DNA of 46,524 nucleotides from positions 1 through 46,524 of the forward strand of contig CANHZI010000011.1 in the NCBI GenBank assembly GCA_947464955.1, read 5' to 3'. Below the pieces are notes generated by a model. The model did not search any database. It was not told the DNA's origin and saw nothing but the letters and a program-made list of their open reading frames with translations. The first letter of the stretch is position 1; the number at the start of each line of letters is the position of its first letter. The DNA is from Oxalobacteraceae bacterium (lineage in GTDB: Bacteria > Pseudomonadota > Gammaproteobacteria > Burkholderiales > Burkholderiaceae_D). Below are positions 1 through 10,230 of this stretch, in pieces. The translations under genes and the position numbers were made by a program.

Positions 1-1
1 G

Positions 2-1156
2 CCGAAGGGCGTGCAGCACTCATCAGGCGGCTATTTGCTGTGGGCGATGCTGACGATGAAGTGGACGTTTGATATCAAACCGAGTGATGTTTTCTGGTGT
101 ACTGCTGATATTGGTTGGGTGACAGGGCATACCTACATTACCTATGGTCCATTAGCGATGGGAACTACAGAAATCGTATTTGAAGGTATTCCAACTTTCC
201 CGAACGCTGGTCGTTTCTGGGACATGATCCAGAAACACAAAGCAACCATCTTCTATACTGCTCCAACCGCGATTCGCTCCTTAATTAAAGCGGCAGATGG
301 TGATGCCAATATCCATCCAAACAAATACGATTTGAGCTCTTTGCGCTTGTTGGGCTCTGTTGGTGAGCCAATTAATCCTGAAGCTTGGATGTGGTACTAC
401 AAAAATATCGGTGGCGAACGTTGCCCGATTGCAGATACATTCTGGCAAACGGAAACCGGCGGCCACATGATTACACCGTTGCCCGGCGCCACACCTTTGG
501 TGCCGGGTTCATGTACCTTGCCATTGCCGGGCATTATGGCGGCAATCGTCGATGAAACTGGTGCAGATTTGCCAAACGGGCAGGGTGGTATTTTGGTTGT
601 GAAGCGTCCATGGCCTTCAATGATTCGTACGATTTGGGGTGACAATGAGCGCTTCAAGAAGAGTTACTTCCCTGAAGAGTTAGGTGGCAAGACCTACTTG
701 GCTGGTGATGGTGCAATTCGTAATAAAGATACGGGCTACTTCACGATTACCGGTCGTATCGATGACGTCTTGAATGTCTCAGGTCACCGTATGGGCACGA
801 TGGAAATCGAATCAGCGCTTGTTGCGAACCCACTAGTGGCAGAAGCGGCTGTGGTCGGCAAACCAGATGATACGACGGGTGAAGCAATTTGTGCTTTTGT
901 GGTCTTGAAACGTAGTCGACCAACCGGTGATGAAGCGAAGCAAATTGCTCTCGAGTTGCGTAATTGGGTCGCAAAAGAAATTGGACCTATTGCCAAACCG
1001 AAAGAGATTCGCTTTGGTGATAATTTGCCGAAAACGCGCTCTGGCAAGATCATGCGTCGTTTGTTGCGTGTGTTGGCGAAAGGTGAAGAAATTACGCAAG
1101 ATATTTCTACACTGGAAAATCCAGCGATTCTTGAGCAGTTAAAGCAAGCGCAGTAA
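2..1156 (+). CDS. acs: acetyl-CoA synthetase (AMP-forming), 5'-truncated by window edge
   Basis: Reading frame continues upstream of the track start ([12 protein letters not shown]); [39 protein letters not shown] and C-terminal [14 protein letters not shown] motifs of ACS family. Confidence 0.93.
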   Translation, partial: PKGVQHSSGGYLLWAMLTMKWTFDIKPSDVFWCTADIGWVTGHTYITYGPLAMGTTEIVFEGIPTFPNAGRFWDMIQKHKATIFYTAPTAIRSLIKAADGDANIHPNKYDLSSLRLLGSVGEPINPEAWMWYYKNIGGERCPIADTFWQTETGGHMITPLPGATPLVPGSCTLPLPGIMAAIVDETGADLPNGQGGILVVKRPWPSMIRTIWGDNERFKKSYFPEELGGKTYLAGDGAIRNKDTGYFTITGRIDDVLNVSGHRMGTMEIESALVANPLVAEAAVVGKPDDTTGEAICAFVVLKRSRPTGDEAKQIALELRNWVAKEIGPIAKPKEIRFGDNLPKTRSGKIMRRLLRVLAKGEEITQDISTLENPAILEQLKQAQ

Positions 1157-1173
1157 AAAAAAGCATTGTGAGC

Positions 1174-1216
1174 GGCGCCTTTAAGAGCTTCGGCTCTTTG
1201 GGCGCCTTTTTATTGT
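1174..1216 (+). terminator. Rho-independent terminator after acs
   Basis: GGCGCC..AAGAGC-ttcg-GCTCTT..GGGCGCC followed by TTTTTATT. Confidence 0.75.
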
Positions 1217-1403
1217 GTATCTGATATTGGTCAACTTCGAAGCGCTGTGCCTTTCATTTTCGCTCTAAGTTATGCCTGATTAAAGTTTTCCCACGGTGCA
1301 AACAGGGGTATACTTGCGCCCATTCCGAAGTTTCTTCTTCGTCTTTGTTTTTCTCCAAGTTGAATGTTTGTCGCCTTCCTTGGCAATTTTTATTGAAACC
1401 GGC

Positions 1404-2273
1404 ATGACTCCAGTTAAAGATCGTAAGCCTAAAGGCAGTTTTAAGTTATTTCCGCGCGGCGCTAGAAAGGCGAGCGTAGATACTAATGCTGTAAAACGAA
1501 CGCCGTCTCGCGGCATCTATTTGTTGCCAAATGCATTTACTACCGCAGCACTATTTTGCGGTTTTTATGCCATCGTCATGGCCATGAATCAAAAGTTTGA
1601 GCAATCGGGCTTGGCAATTTTCGTCGCTATGGTGCTCGATAGTCTCGATGGTCGAGTGGCGCGTATGACCAATACACAAAGTGAATTTGGCGCGCAGTAT
1701 GACAGTCTGTCGGATATGGTGTCTTTCGGTGTTGCGCCAGCATTGATCGCGTATGAGTGGGCACTCAAAGGCATGGGTAAGCTCGGTTGGCTGGCTGCAT
1801 TTGTTTATTGTGCAGGTGCCGCACTGCGACTGGCCCGTTTTAATGCAAATATTACGGTAGTCGATAAGCGTTATTTTCAAGGCTTGCCAAGCCCTGCCGC
1901 AGCAGCATTAGTGGCCGGTTTTATTCTGTTAATGGATGATCTTGGGGTTGCTGGTGTTGATGTGCGTTGGTATGCCTGGATTGTGGCTTTGTTTGCTGGT
2001 TTGACCATGGTAACCAATGTGCCTTTTTACAGTTTCAAAGATGTGAATTTAAAACGCTCGGTGCCATTTATCGCACCATTCTTAATTGTGCTGGGTTATG
2101 TCGCAGTGGTGAGTGATCCTCCCAAAGTTTTGTTTTCTCTATTCGTCATCTACGCATTGTCTGGCTATGTATTGTTGCTATGGCGTTGGCGCAATGGCCG
2201 CCCAGTGAGTTTGGTGCAAATTTCGGCTGAAGACGAGGTCGAAGAGGGTGAACAAGGCGACCTTAAGAAATAA
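1404..2273 (+). CDS. pssA: CDP-diacylglycerol--serine O-phosphatidyltransferase
   Basis: CDP-alcohol phosphatidyltransferase motif DSLDGRVARMT...FGAQYDSLSDMVSFGVAPA; in-frame ATG at 1404 preferred over the track start at 1296. Confidence 0.9.
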   Translation: MTPVKDRKPKGSFKLFPRGARKASVDTNAVKRTPSRGIYLLPNAFTTAALFCGFYAIVMAMNQKFEQSGLAIFVAMVLDSLDGRVARMTNTQSEFGAQYDSLSDMVSFGVAPALIAYEWALKGMGKLGWLAAFVYCAGAALRLARFNANITVVDKRYFQGLPSPAAAALVAGFILLMDDLGVAGVDVRWYAWIVALFAGLTMVTNVPFYSFKDVNLKRSVPFIAPFLIVLGYVAVVSDPPKVLFSLFVIYALSGYVLLLWRWRNGRPVSLVQISAEDEVEEGEQGDLKK

Positions 2274-2287
2274 TTGAGGAAGTGCTA

Positions 2288-2316
2288 TTGCGCTTTTTTA
2301 AAAAGCCGCTTATAGT
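2288..2316 (+). promoter_or_regulatory. sigma70-like promoter for leuA leader
   Basis: TTGCGC (2288-2293) - 17 bp - TATAGT (2311-2316). Confidence 0.5.
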
Positions 2317-2323
2317 CTTTGGC

Positions 2324-2485
2324 ATGAATTCCTTTTCCACGACATTCGGTGCACACAATGCACTTACAAAAGCAGATCGCTCAGGTCTGCTTTCGTCGTT
2401 GGTATTGCCAGTTGCCGCTACCTTGGCAGCTCTATTGTCTCAACTAACGCTATCTTTAGCGAACCTACTAGCGCTCGCGCGCTAA
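2324..2485 (+). CDS. candidate leucine-rich leader peptide upstream of leuA
   Basis: Short ORF ending ...AALLSQLTLSLANLLALAR*; 8 Leu codons in the last 17 sense codons (5 CTA, 1 TTG, 1 TTA, 1 CTC), located between a promoter-like sequence and leuA. True start uncertain. Confidence 0.45.
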   Translation: MNSFSTTFGAHNALTKADRSGLLSSLVLPVAATLAALLSQLTLSLANLLALAR

Positions 2486-2639
2486 ATCTCTATATCCCCA
2501 CAACTTGAGTAGTGTCTCACCCATGTGTGTCTTGCAAGGGGCGGGAAAAGTCTATTCAAGTTCAGCGTTTCGCAAAGTAAGCAACGCATTTCACTCGTTC
2601 AGATTAATCGATTTTTCTTAGGTAGACCCGGAGTAAAAC

Positions 2640-4178
2640 ATGGCAGATAAACTCATCATTTTTGATACAACTTTGCGCGACGGCGAACAATCGCCAGGCG
2701 CTTCTATGACTCGCGATGAAAAGGTGCGTATTGCACGTCAATTAGAGCGATTAAAAGTTGATGTGATCGAGGCAGGTTTTGCTGCGGCGTCACCTGGAGA
2801 CTTCGAGTCGATTAAGGCAATTGCGGCAGCGGTACGTGAGCCAATTATTTGCTCTTTGTCGCGTGCAAATGACAGAGATATCTCACGCGCCGCGGAAGCC
2901 TTGGAAAAAGCCCAGCGCAAACGTATCCATACTTTCATTGCAACTTCGCCCTTGCATATGGAAATGAAGTTGCGAATGAGTCCTGATCAAGTATTGGAGC
3001 AGGCAATTCAGGCAGTGCGCTTCGCCCGTCAATTCACCGATGATATTGAATTTAGCCCGGAAGACGCCAGTCGTTCAGACTTTGACTTCTTGTGTCGTGT
3101 GATTGAAGCAGTAATCAAAGAAGGTGCGACGACAATTAACTTCGCAGACACAGTTGGTTATGGTGTGCCTGAGTTGTATGGAAGTACCTTGAAACGCTTG
3201 CGTGAAACGATTCCGAATTCAGATAAAGCGATTTGGTCCGTACATTGCCATAATGACTTAGGGATGGCGGTGGCCAACTCTTTGGCGGGTGTGATGATTG
3301 GTGGAGCCCGACAAGTGGAATGTACGATCAATGGTCTTGGCGAGAGGGCGGGCAACACTGCCCTTGAAGAAGTGGTTATGGCAGTGAAAACGCGCAAAGA
3401 CTATTTCAATCTTGATGTGGGAATCGATACGACCCAGATCGTGGCGACTTCTAAAATGGTCTCACAAATCACCGGTTTCGCCGTCCAGCCAAATAAAGCA
3501 ATTGTGGGTGCAAATGCCTTCGCTCATGCCTCTGGTATTCATCAAGATGGTATCTTGAAGGCTAGAAACACCTACGAGATTATGCGTGCTGAAGATGTGG
3601 GGTGGAGCGCAAACAAAATCGTCCTTGGTAAATTGTCTGGTCGCAATGCCTTTAAGCAGCGCCTGCAAGAATTGGGTATTGCGCTCGAATCTGAAACTGA
3701 AGTGAATGCAGCATTTGCTCGCTTTAAAGATCTGGCTGATAAAAAATCAGAAATCTTCGACGAAGACATTATGGCGGTAGTAGCTGAAGAAGAACATTCG
3801 CACGATGCAGATCATTATCGTTTGGTGTCGATTAGTCAGCATTCTGAAACTGGCGAGCGCTCTTCCGCGGTGGTGGTCTTGACCATTGGTGATAAAGAGA
3901 AGTCTTGTATCGCGCAAGGGAATGGTGCGGTGGATGCAATCGTCAACGCCATTGAGTCCGAAGTGAAAAGTGAAGCTGAGTTGTTGTTGTTCTCGATCAA
4001 TGCGATTACGGCTGGAACGCAATCTCAAGGTGAGGTCACCATTCGCCTTGGGAAAGCAGGGCGTATTGTCAATGGCGTGGGCGCGGATCCGGATATCGTC
4101 GTGGCATCTGCGAAGGCTTACCTTTCTGCCTTAAATAAACTGCACTCGAAGGTGGAAAAACTGAATCCGCAGATTTGA
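2640..4178 (+). CDS. leuA: 2-isopropylmalate synthase
   Basis: [47 protein letters not shown] motifs; about 512 aa. Confidence 0.97.
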   Translation: MADKLIIFDTTLRDGEQSPGASMTRDEKVRIARQLERLKVDVIEAGFAAASPGDFESIKAIAAAVREPIICSLSRANDRDISRAAEALEKAQRKRIHTFIATSPLHMEMKLRMSPDQVLEQAIQAVRFARQFTDDIEFSPEDASRSDFDFLCRVIEAVIKEGATTINFADTVGYGVPELYGSTLKRLRETIPNSDKAIWSVHCHNDLGMAVANSLAGVMIGGARQVECTINGLGERAGNTALEEVVMAVKTRKDYFNLDVGIDTTQIVATSKMVSQITGFAVQPNKAIVGANAFAHASGIHQDGILKARNTYEIMRAEDVGWSANKIVLGKLSGRNAFKQRLQELGIALESETEVNAAFARFKDLADKKSEIFDEDIMAVVAEEEHSHDADHYRLVSISQHSETGERSSAVVVLTIGDKEKSCIAQGNGAVDAIVNAIESEVKSEAELLLFSINAITAGTQSQGEVTIRLGKAGRIVNGVGADPDIVVASAKAYLSALNKLHSKVEKLNPQI

Positions 4179-4293
4179 TGCGCACAGCTCGGAGAAATTG
4201 CTAAATTGATAATTTAATGATCAATTTCACTTAAAACTAGGCGAGCGACGAGTGATTCGACATGGTTTCTGAGGTACTGAGTCGCTCAGGCGC

Positions 4294-4323
4294 TTGAGTG
4301 TTGGCGGATTTCCGTGCTATAGT
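4294..4323 (+). promoter_or_regulatory. sigma70-like promoter for rpsO
   Basis: TTGAGT - 18 bp - TATAGT. Confidence 0.5.
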
Positions 4324-4427
4324 CGCGGTCTCATCAAAATTTGATGGGGTTTATTAATGTGTTTTTCACGATATCGAAGGTCTTGATTTTTTAATCTCAC
4401 TCTTGATATCGCATGTAAAGGAAGATT

Positions 4428-4697
4428 ATGTCTATCGAAAAAAGTGCAAAGGCCGCTATTGTTGCGGATAACGCCCGTGGTCAAAACGACACAGGTTCTC
4501 CAGAAGTGCAAGTTGCTTTGTTGACTGCACGTATCAATGACTTGAACGGTCACTTCAAAGCTCACTCTAAAGATCACCACTCACGTCGTGGTTTGATCAT
4601 GATGGTTAACCGTCGTAAGAGTTTGTTGTCTTACTTGAAAAAGAAAGATTTGAACCGTTACCGTTCATTGATCGAGAAACTCGGCTTGCGTAAGTAA
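4428..4697 (+). CDS. rpsO: 30S ribosomal protein S15
   Basis: [35 protein letters not shown] signature. Confidence 0.98.
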   Translation: MSIEKSAKAAIVADNARGQNDTGSPEVQVALLTARINDLNGHFKAHSKDHHSRRGLIMMVNRRKSLLSYLKKKDLNRYRSLIEKLGLRK

Positions 4698-4741
4698 TTT
4701 ATTCTTTCGAATATTTTGCTGAGCTTAGCAAAGAATTAAAC

Positions 4742-4781
4742 AAAAAGCCTGCGTCAGTTATGCTGCCGCAGGCTTTTTGTC
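4742..4781 (+). terminator. Rho-independent terminator after rpsO
   Basis: AAAAAGCCTGCG...GCAGGCTTTTTG. Confidence 0.85.
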
Positions 4782-4897
4782 TTTAAGCGATGCATTTCAA
4801 TCGATGTGAGTTAGCAGGGATTGGATATGGTCGCAGTAATTTGGTATGGAAATTGTAGTAAAGAGTAGGGCGATGTCAGTTTGCATCGCTTGTGGTG

Positions 4898-4928
4898 AGG
4901 TGAACGACAGCACCTGGAAATCTGTCGG
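4898..4928 (+). promoter_or_regulatory. candidate H-type pseudoknot in the pnp 5' leader
   Basis: AGGTG-AA-CGACAG-CACCT-GGAAAT-CTGTCG: interleaved stems of 5 bp and 6 bp, 20 nt upstream of the pnp SD. Confidence 0.35.
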
Positions 4929-4958
4929 CATTAGCAGTAAATAGTGAAAGGACACATT

Positions 4959-7103
4959 GTGTTTAATAAAGTTACAAAAACATTCCAATATGGTCAACAT
5001 ACAGTGACCTTGGAGACAGGCGAAATTGCTCGCCAATCATCCGGTGCGGTAATCGTTTCAGTTGATGATACGGTTGTCTTGGCTACCGTTGTTGCAAAGA
5101 AGGATGCTAAACCAGGTCAGGATTTCTTTCCATTGACCGTGGATTACATGGAGAAGAGCTACGCTGCAGGTCGTATTCCTGGTGGTTTCTTCAAACGTGA
5201 AGGTCGTCCATCTGAGAAGGAAACATTGACTTCTCGTTTGATTGATCGCCCGATTCGTCCATTGTTCCCAGAAGGTTACTTAAACGAAGTTCAAGTTATT
5301 GTTCACGTATTGTCTGTGAACCCAGAAATCGATCCAGATATCGCCTCTATGATCGGTGCTTCTGCTGCGATTTGTTTGTCTGGTATTCCATTTAATGGCC
5401 CAGTCGGCGCAGCGCGCGTTGGTTATATTGATGGTCAATATGTATTGAATCCAACTGCAACACAATTGAAATCTTCCGCGATGGATTTGGTTGTGGCGGG
5501 TACAGAGACAGCGGTGTTGATGGTTGAATCTGAAGCGCAGCAATTGTCTGAAGAAGTGATGTTGGGTGCGGTTGTGTACGGTCACGAGCAAATGAAAACG
5601 GTGATCGATGCGATTCATGATTTGGTGCGTGATGGCGGTAAGCCGGAAGTGCAATGGGCGCCAGCTGCTAAGAATGAGCCTTTGATCGCAGCCGTGACGG
5701 CAGTGGCCGAGCCATTGTTGCGTGCAGCATATCAAATCAAAGAAAAACAAGCGCGTACTGAGCAATTGAAGGCGGCGAGTGCAGCGGTTTCTGCTGCTTT
5801 GGCGGAGCAAGCCGCAGCTGCTGGGGCTGATACTCCAGATTCATCTGAAGTCGGCAATATTATGTTTGACTTGGAATCTAAGATTGTTCGTTCGCAAATC
5901 TTGGATGGTGAACCACGTATTGATGGTCGTGATACACGCACTGTGCGTCCTATCTCAATCCGCACTGGCGTATTGCCACGTACTCACGGTACGGCATTGT
6001 TCACACGCGGCGAAACACAGGCTTTGGTGATCGCAACTTTGGGTACGGCACGTGATGAGCAAAAGATCGACGCCTTGATGGGTGAATATTCTGATCGCTT
6101 CATGCTGCATTACAACATGCCACCATTTGCGACTGGCGAAACAGGTCGCGTTGGCACTCCAAAACGTCGTGAAATTGGTCACGGCCGTTTGGCGAAGCGC
6201 GCTTTGCAAGCAGCATTGCCTTCTCCAGAAGAATTTAGCTACTCCGTTCGTTTGGTTTCTGAAATTACAGAATCCAACGGTTCTTCTTCTATGGCTTCTG
6301 TTTGCGGCGGTTGCTTGGCCTTGATGGATGCTGGCGTGCCAATGAAAGCACACGTCGCGGGTATCGCAATGGGCTTGATTAAAGACGGTAATAAGTTTGC
6401 CGTCTTAACTGATATCTTGGGCGATGAAGATCACCTCGGTGATATGGACTTTAAAGTTGCTGGTACAGCAGAAGGTATTACTGCTTTGCAGATGGATATC
6501 AAGATTCAAGGTATCACTAAAGAAATTATGCAAGTCGCTTTGGCTCAAGCTAAAGAAGGCCGCATCCATATCCTCGGTAAAATGCAAGAAGCAGTGCCAA
6601 CAGGTCGTGTTGAGTTGTCTGACTTCGCGCCACGTTTGATCACCATTAAGATCAATCCAGAGAAAATCCGTGATGTGATCGGTAAAGGTGGCGCAGTGAT
6701 TCGTGCTTTGACCGAAGAAACTGGTACACAAATCGATATTAGCGATGAAGGTGTGGTCACTATCGCTTCCGTAGATGCTGCAGCAGGTCAAGAGGCAAAG
6801 CGCCGCATTGAAGAGCTGACAGCTGAAGTTGAAGTGGGCAAGATCTATGAAGGTACAGTATTGAAGTTGTTAGACTTCGGTGCCATCGTGCAAATCATGC
6901 CAGGCAAAGATGGTTTATTGCACATCAGTCAAATCGCTAATGAGCGCGTGAATGCAGTTGCTGACTACCTCAAAGAAGGTCAGCAAGTGCGCGTGAAGGT
7001 CTTGGAAACAGATGATCGCGGTCGTTTCAAATTGTCGATGAAAGCTGCTGCGGAAGCGGTGGCGCCAGCGGCTGAAGTGGCGCCAGCAGCTCCTGAGGCT
7101 TAA
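4959..7103 (+). CDS. pnp: polyribonucleotide nucleotidyltransferase (PNPase)
   Basis: [27 protein letters not shown]-terminus from GTG at 4959 preceded by AAAGGA; KH and S1 domains ([28 protein letters not shown]). Confidence 0.97.
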   Translation: MFNKVTKTFQYGQHTVTLETGEIARQSSGAVIVSVDDTVVLATVVAKKDAKPGQDFFPLTVDYMEKSYAAGRIPGGFFKREGRPSEKETLTSRLIDRPIRPLFPEGYLNEVQVIVHVLSVNPEIDPDIASMIGASAAICLSGIPFNGPVGAARVGYIDGQYVLNPTATQLKSSAMDLVVAGTETAVLMVESEAQQLSEEVMLGAVVYGHEQMKTVIDAIHDLVRDGGKPEVQWAPAAKNEPLIAAVTAVAEPLLRAAYQIKEKQARTEQLKAASAAVSAALAEQAAAAGADTPDSSEVGNIMFDLESKIVRSQILDGEPRIDGRDTRTVRPISIRTGVLPRTHGTALFTRGETQALVIATLGTARDEQKIDALMGEYSDRFMLHYNMPPFATGETGRVGTPKRREIGHGRLAKRALQAALPSPEEFSYSVRLVSEITESNGSSSMASVCGGCLALMDAGVPMKAHVAGIAMGLIKDGNKFAVLTDILGDEDHLGDMDFKVAGTAEGITALQMDIKIQGITKEIMQVALAQAKEGRIHILGKMQEAVPTGRVELSDFAPRLITIKINPEKIRDVIGKGGAVIRALTEETGTQIDISDEGVVTIASVDAAAGQEAKRRIEELTAEVEVGKIYEGTVLKLLDFGAIVQIMPGKDGLLHISQIANERVNAVADYLKEGQQVRVKVLETDDRGRFKLSMKAAAEAVAPAAEVAPAAPEA

Positions 7104-7180
7104 TCTCTGTTCTTGCGATCGCAAGTGAGTCCGATGCTTACTTGCAATCTGCGCTAGGCTTGAGATTATGTCTGAAAAAA

Positions 7181-7213
7181 ACCGTGCTCGGGAAACTGTG
7201 CACGGTTTTTTTT
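7181..7213 (+). terminator. Rho-independent terminator after pnp
   Basis: ACCGTGC-N12-GCACGGT followed by T tract. Confidence 0.9.
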
Positions 7214-7247
7214 ATGGGGTTTAGATTAAATGAAATTGGAGTAAGTC

Positions 7248-8225
7248 ATGCAAGCGATTGAGATACGAGAATTTGGTGGGCCCGAAGTTCTGCAACTTTG
7301 CCAGCGTGAGATGCCTGAACCTGGTGAGGGGGAGGTGCTGATCAGGGTGGTCGCTGCTGGTGTTAATCGACCTGATGTCTTGCAACGCATGGGGCATTAT
7401 CCGGTGCCAAAGGGGGCGTCTGATTTGCCGGGTTTGGAAGTATCTGGGCATATTGTTGCTGGGGATTTGGCGGGGACCTCTTTTTCGATCGGTGACGAGG
7501 TTTGTGCTTTGGTGCAGGGTGGTGGTTATGCTGAGTATTGTGTTGCTCCCCTAGCTCAATGTTTGCCAGTGCCTAATGGCTTGAGCTTGGTTGAGGCAGC
7601 TTCTTTGCCGGAAACGTATTTCACTGTGTGGTCTAATGTTTTTGATCGAGGTGGATTGAAGCAGGGTGATTCTATCTTGATCCATGGCGGTACATCGGGA
7701 ATTGGTGTGGCGGCGATCCAATTGTCCAAAGCTTTTGGTGCGCGCGTATTTGTCACTGCTGGTTCGGATGATAAATGTGCTGCAGCTATCAAGCTGGGTG
7801 CAGATTATGCAATCAATTACCGAACTGAAAATTTCGAAGAAGTGGTGAAGCGTGAGACCGATGGTCGTGGTGTAGATGTCATACTCGACATGGTTGCTGG
7901 TAAATACCTATCGGCAAATATCAATGCCTTGGCAGACGATGGGCGCTTGGTGGTCATTGCTTTACTTGGTGGTGCTAAAGCGGAGCTCGATTTGTCTCAA
8001 GTTTTACGGCGTCGATTGCAGGTAACGGGTTCTACTTTGCGGCCGCGTCCGATTGCGTTTAAGGCTGCGATCGCACAAGCCTTGCAAAAACAAGTTTGGC
8101 CTCTGTTTGAAGATAAAGTGCTTAAGCCCATTATTTTTGAAACCTTTCCTTTGGAGCGGGCAAAAGAGGCGCATGCTTTGATGCAAACGAGTGAGCATGT
8201 CGGAAAAATTGTGCTTGTTATGTAA
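7248..8225 (+). CDS. NAD(P)H-quinone oxidoreductase (zinc-type ADH/QOR superfamily, PIG3-like)
   Basis: GEGEVLIRVVAAGVNRPDVLQRMG; IHGGTSGIGVAAIQLSKAFGARVFVTAGS. Confidence 0.9.
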   Translation: MQAIEIREFGGPEVLQLCQREMPEPGEGEVLIRVVAAGVNRPDVLQRMGHYPVPKGASDLPGLEVSGHIVAGDLAGTSFSIGDEVCALVQGGGYAEYCVAPLAQCLPVPNGLSLVEAASLPETYFTVWSNVFDRGGLKQGDSILIHGGTSGIGVAAIQLSKAFGARVFVTAGSDDKCAAAIKLGADYAINYRTENFEEVVKRETDGRGVDVILDMVAGKYLSANINALADDGRLVVIALLGGAKAELDLSQVLRRRLQVTGSTLRPRPIAFKAAIAQALQKQVWPLFEDKVLKPIIFETFPLERAKEAHALMQTSEHVGKIVLVM

Positions 8226-8295
8226 TTTTTGGCATTGTTTTCGGGTTTGAATGTGTAAAAACGACGTTGTTGCAATTGAAATTGTTGGTGGAAAA

Positions 8296-8325
8296 TTGAC
8301 CCTGCTTGCTCTGGCGCGATACAAT
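8296..8325 (+). promoter_or_regulatory. sigma70-like promoter upstream of tpiA
   Basis: TTGACC - 18 bp - TACAAT. Confidence 0.6.
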
Positions 8326-8351
8326 AGACAGTTAATCAAATTTTGAATGCT

Positions 8352-9113
8352 ATGTCACAACAGCGACGCACACTTATTGCCGGTAACTGGAAGATGAATG
8401 GTGGCTTGGCCGCGAACGCTCAATTGCTTGAGGGTTTGTCTGCAGCTTCTCTGGACCCAGTTAAGTCACCGGAAGTTCTGGTCTGTGTACCAGCCGTTTA
8501 TCTTGCTCAAGTTGAGGCTTCTGTGAAGGCTTCTCGTATTTTGGTTGGGGCTCAGGATGTGTCTGCGCATCAATCAGGTGCTTATACGGGCGAGATTTCT
8601 TCTGTCATGCTGGCGGATTTTTCCTGCCAGTATGTGATTGTTGGTCACTCTGAGCGTCGTGCTTATCATCACGAGTCAAATGAACTGGTGGCGCAAAAAG
8701 CATTGCAGGCTTTGCGTTCTAGTATTTTTCCTATTGTCTGTGTTGGTGAGACCCTCGAGCAACGTGAGGCTGGTAAAACCAATGAAGTTGTCGTGACTCA
8801 GTTGCGGGCGGTAATGGATGTGTTGGATGATGGTGCATTGGCTCGCATAGTTGTTGCCTATGAGCCTGTGTGGGCGATCGGTACTGGTAAGACTGCAACG
8901 CCTGAAATGGCGCAGGAAGTGCACGCCGTGTTGCGAGCGACTTTGGCTGAGCGCAGTGAATTTGCGGCGTCAAAAGTGCGCATTGTATATGGTGGTAGCA
9001 TGAAGCCGGACAACGCGAAAGAGTTGTTGGCAATGCCTGATATTGATGGTGGCTTGATTGGTGGCGCCTCGTTGAAAGCGACGGATTTTTTAGCGATTGT
9101 GAATGCCGCGTGA
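8352..9113 (+). CDS. tpiA: triosephosphate isomerase
   Basis: [57 protein letters not shown]. Confidence 0.97.
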   Translation: MSQQRRTLIAGNWKMNGGLAANAQLLEGLSAASLDPVKSPEVLVCVPAVYLAQVEASVKASRILVGAQDVSAHQSGAYTGEISSVMLADFSCQYVIVGHSERRAYHHESNELVAQKALQALRSSIFPIVCVGETLEQREAGKTNEVVVTQLRAVMDVLDDGALARIVVAYEPVWAIGTGKTATPEMAQEVHAVLRATLAERSEFAASKVRIVYGGSMKPDNAKELLAMPDIDGGLIGGASLKATDFLAIVNAA

Positions 9114-9180
9114 TTGTTTCAATCAAGTGAGTGTTTGAATTGAATTGTGTAGTGCAGGATATTTTTAATTGGATGTTGAA

Positions 9181-9552
9181 ATGAATACTTCTTTGTCATT
9201 GTTGGTGAGTGTGGTGCAGGTGGTTTCTGCGTTGGCGATTGTTGGTTTGGTGTTGCTGCAGCACGGTAAGGGCGCTGATATGGGGGCGTCTTTTGGTTCT
9301 GGTGCTTCTGGTAGTCTCTTTGGTGCAACAGGTTCTTCTAATTTTCTTTCAAAATCGACTGCAGTTGCAGTGGCAATTTTCTTCATCGCGACTTTGGTTT
9401 TGACGGGTTTTGGTGCGAGCAAAGCGCCTGCTGGTGGTGTGATGGATAATTTGGCTGCGCCTAAAACAACAACGGCTGCACCAGCTTCTGTACCTGCAAC
9501 TTCTACTGCGCCTGCGAGTGCTGCGGGTCAATCTTCGGATATCCCGAAATAA
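9181..9552 (+). CDS. secG: preprotein translocase subunit SecG
   Basis: VLLQHGKGADMGASFGSGASGSLFGATGSSNFLSKSTAVAVAIFF motif. Confidence 0.95.
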   Translation: MNTSLSLLVSVVQVVSALAIVGLVLLQHGKGADMGASFGSGASGSLFGATGSSNFLSKSTAVAVAIFFIATLVLTGFGASKAPAGGVMDNLAAPKTTTAAPASVPATSTAPASAAGQSSDIPK

Positions 9553-9597
9553 TTGATCTATCACAGCAAAAATATCTTGAATTGATGCAATTGTGCG

Positions 9598-9626
9598 TTG
9601 AACAATTGCTCTGAAGAGAGTAAAAT
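9598..9626 (+). promoter_or_regulatory. promoter of tRNA-Leu (possibly reading into nuo)
   Basis: TTGAAC - 17 bp - TAAAAT, 11 nt before tRNA 5' end. Confidence 0.6.
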
Positions 9627-9637
9627 ACTGTGCTTAT

Positions 9638-9722
9638 GCCGACGTGGTGAAATTGGTAGACACGCTATCTTGAGGGGGTAGTGGCGAAAGCTGTACGAGT
9701 TCGAGTCTCGTCGTCGGCACCA
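9638..9722 (+). tRNA. tRNA-Leu(GAG)
   Basis: Acceptor GCCGACG/CGTCGGC, CCA encoded, anticodon stem CTATC/GGTAG with loop TTGAGGG, long variable arm, GTTCGAGTC T-loop. Confidence 0.95.
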
Positions 9723-9851
9723 AAGTTTTAATCAGCTGTTCATGCTGATTCATCGAGGAAGTGGTTGCTTAGTGGCTGTATTGGTGGTTTGAGCAATCAC
9801 TCAATCATGCAATTAACATTTCAATGTTGCGTTTTTATACGGATACCTAAC

Positions 9852-10211
9852 GTGAACCTCGAAAATTATTTCCCAGTTCTTCTCTTTATTTTGGTCGGTA
9901 TTGCGGTGGGTGTTGTGCCGCAAGTGTTGGGGCGCGTAATTGCTCCGCATCGTCCAGATAGTCAAAAAACTTCCGCGTATGAGTGTGGTTTCGAAGCGTT
10001 TGAAGATGCGCGTATGAAGTTTGATGTGCGCTACTACCTCATCGCAATTTTATTTATTTTGTTCGATCTTGAAACGGCATTCTTTTTCCCATGGGCGGTG
10101 TCTGTGAAGGAATTGGGGTGGACCGGTTTCCTTGTGATGCTTGGCTTCATTTTGGAATTTGCGGTCGGTTTTTGGTACATCTGGAAAAAAGGCGCCCTTG
10201 ATTGGGAATGA
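9852..10211 (+). CDS. nuoA: NADH-quinone oxidoreductase subunit A
   Basis: [43 protein letters not shown] start at 9852. Confidence 0.96.
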   Translation: MNLENYFPVLLFILVGIAVGVVPQVLGRVIAPHRPDSQKTSAYECGFEAFEDARMKFDVRYYLIAILFILFDLETAFFFPWAVSVKELGWTGFLVMLGFILEFAVGFWYIWKKGALDWE

Positions 10212-10230
10212 CTTTGGTTAGGAAAAGCGT

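Noticed and set aside
5280-5810. 176-aa minus-strand ORF
   Set aside because: Fully antisense within pnp; composition is a complement artefact (His/Arg/Cys-rich), no RBS or domain evidence.
8731-9126. 131-aa minus-strand ORF opposite tpiA
   Set aside because: Antisense to a conserved gene; low-complexity Ser/His/Pro translation.
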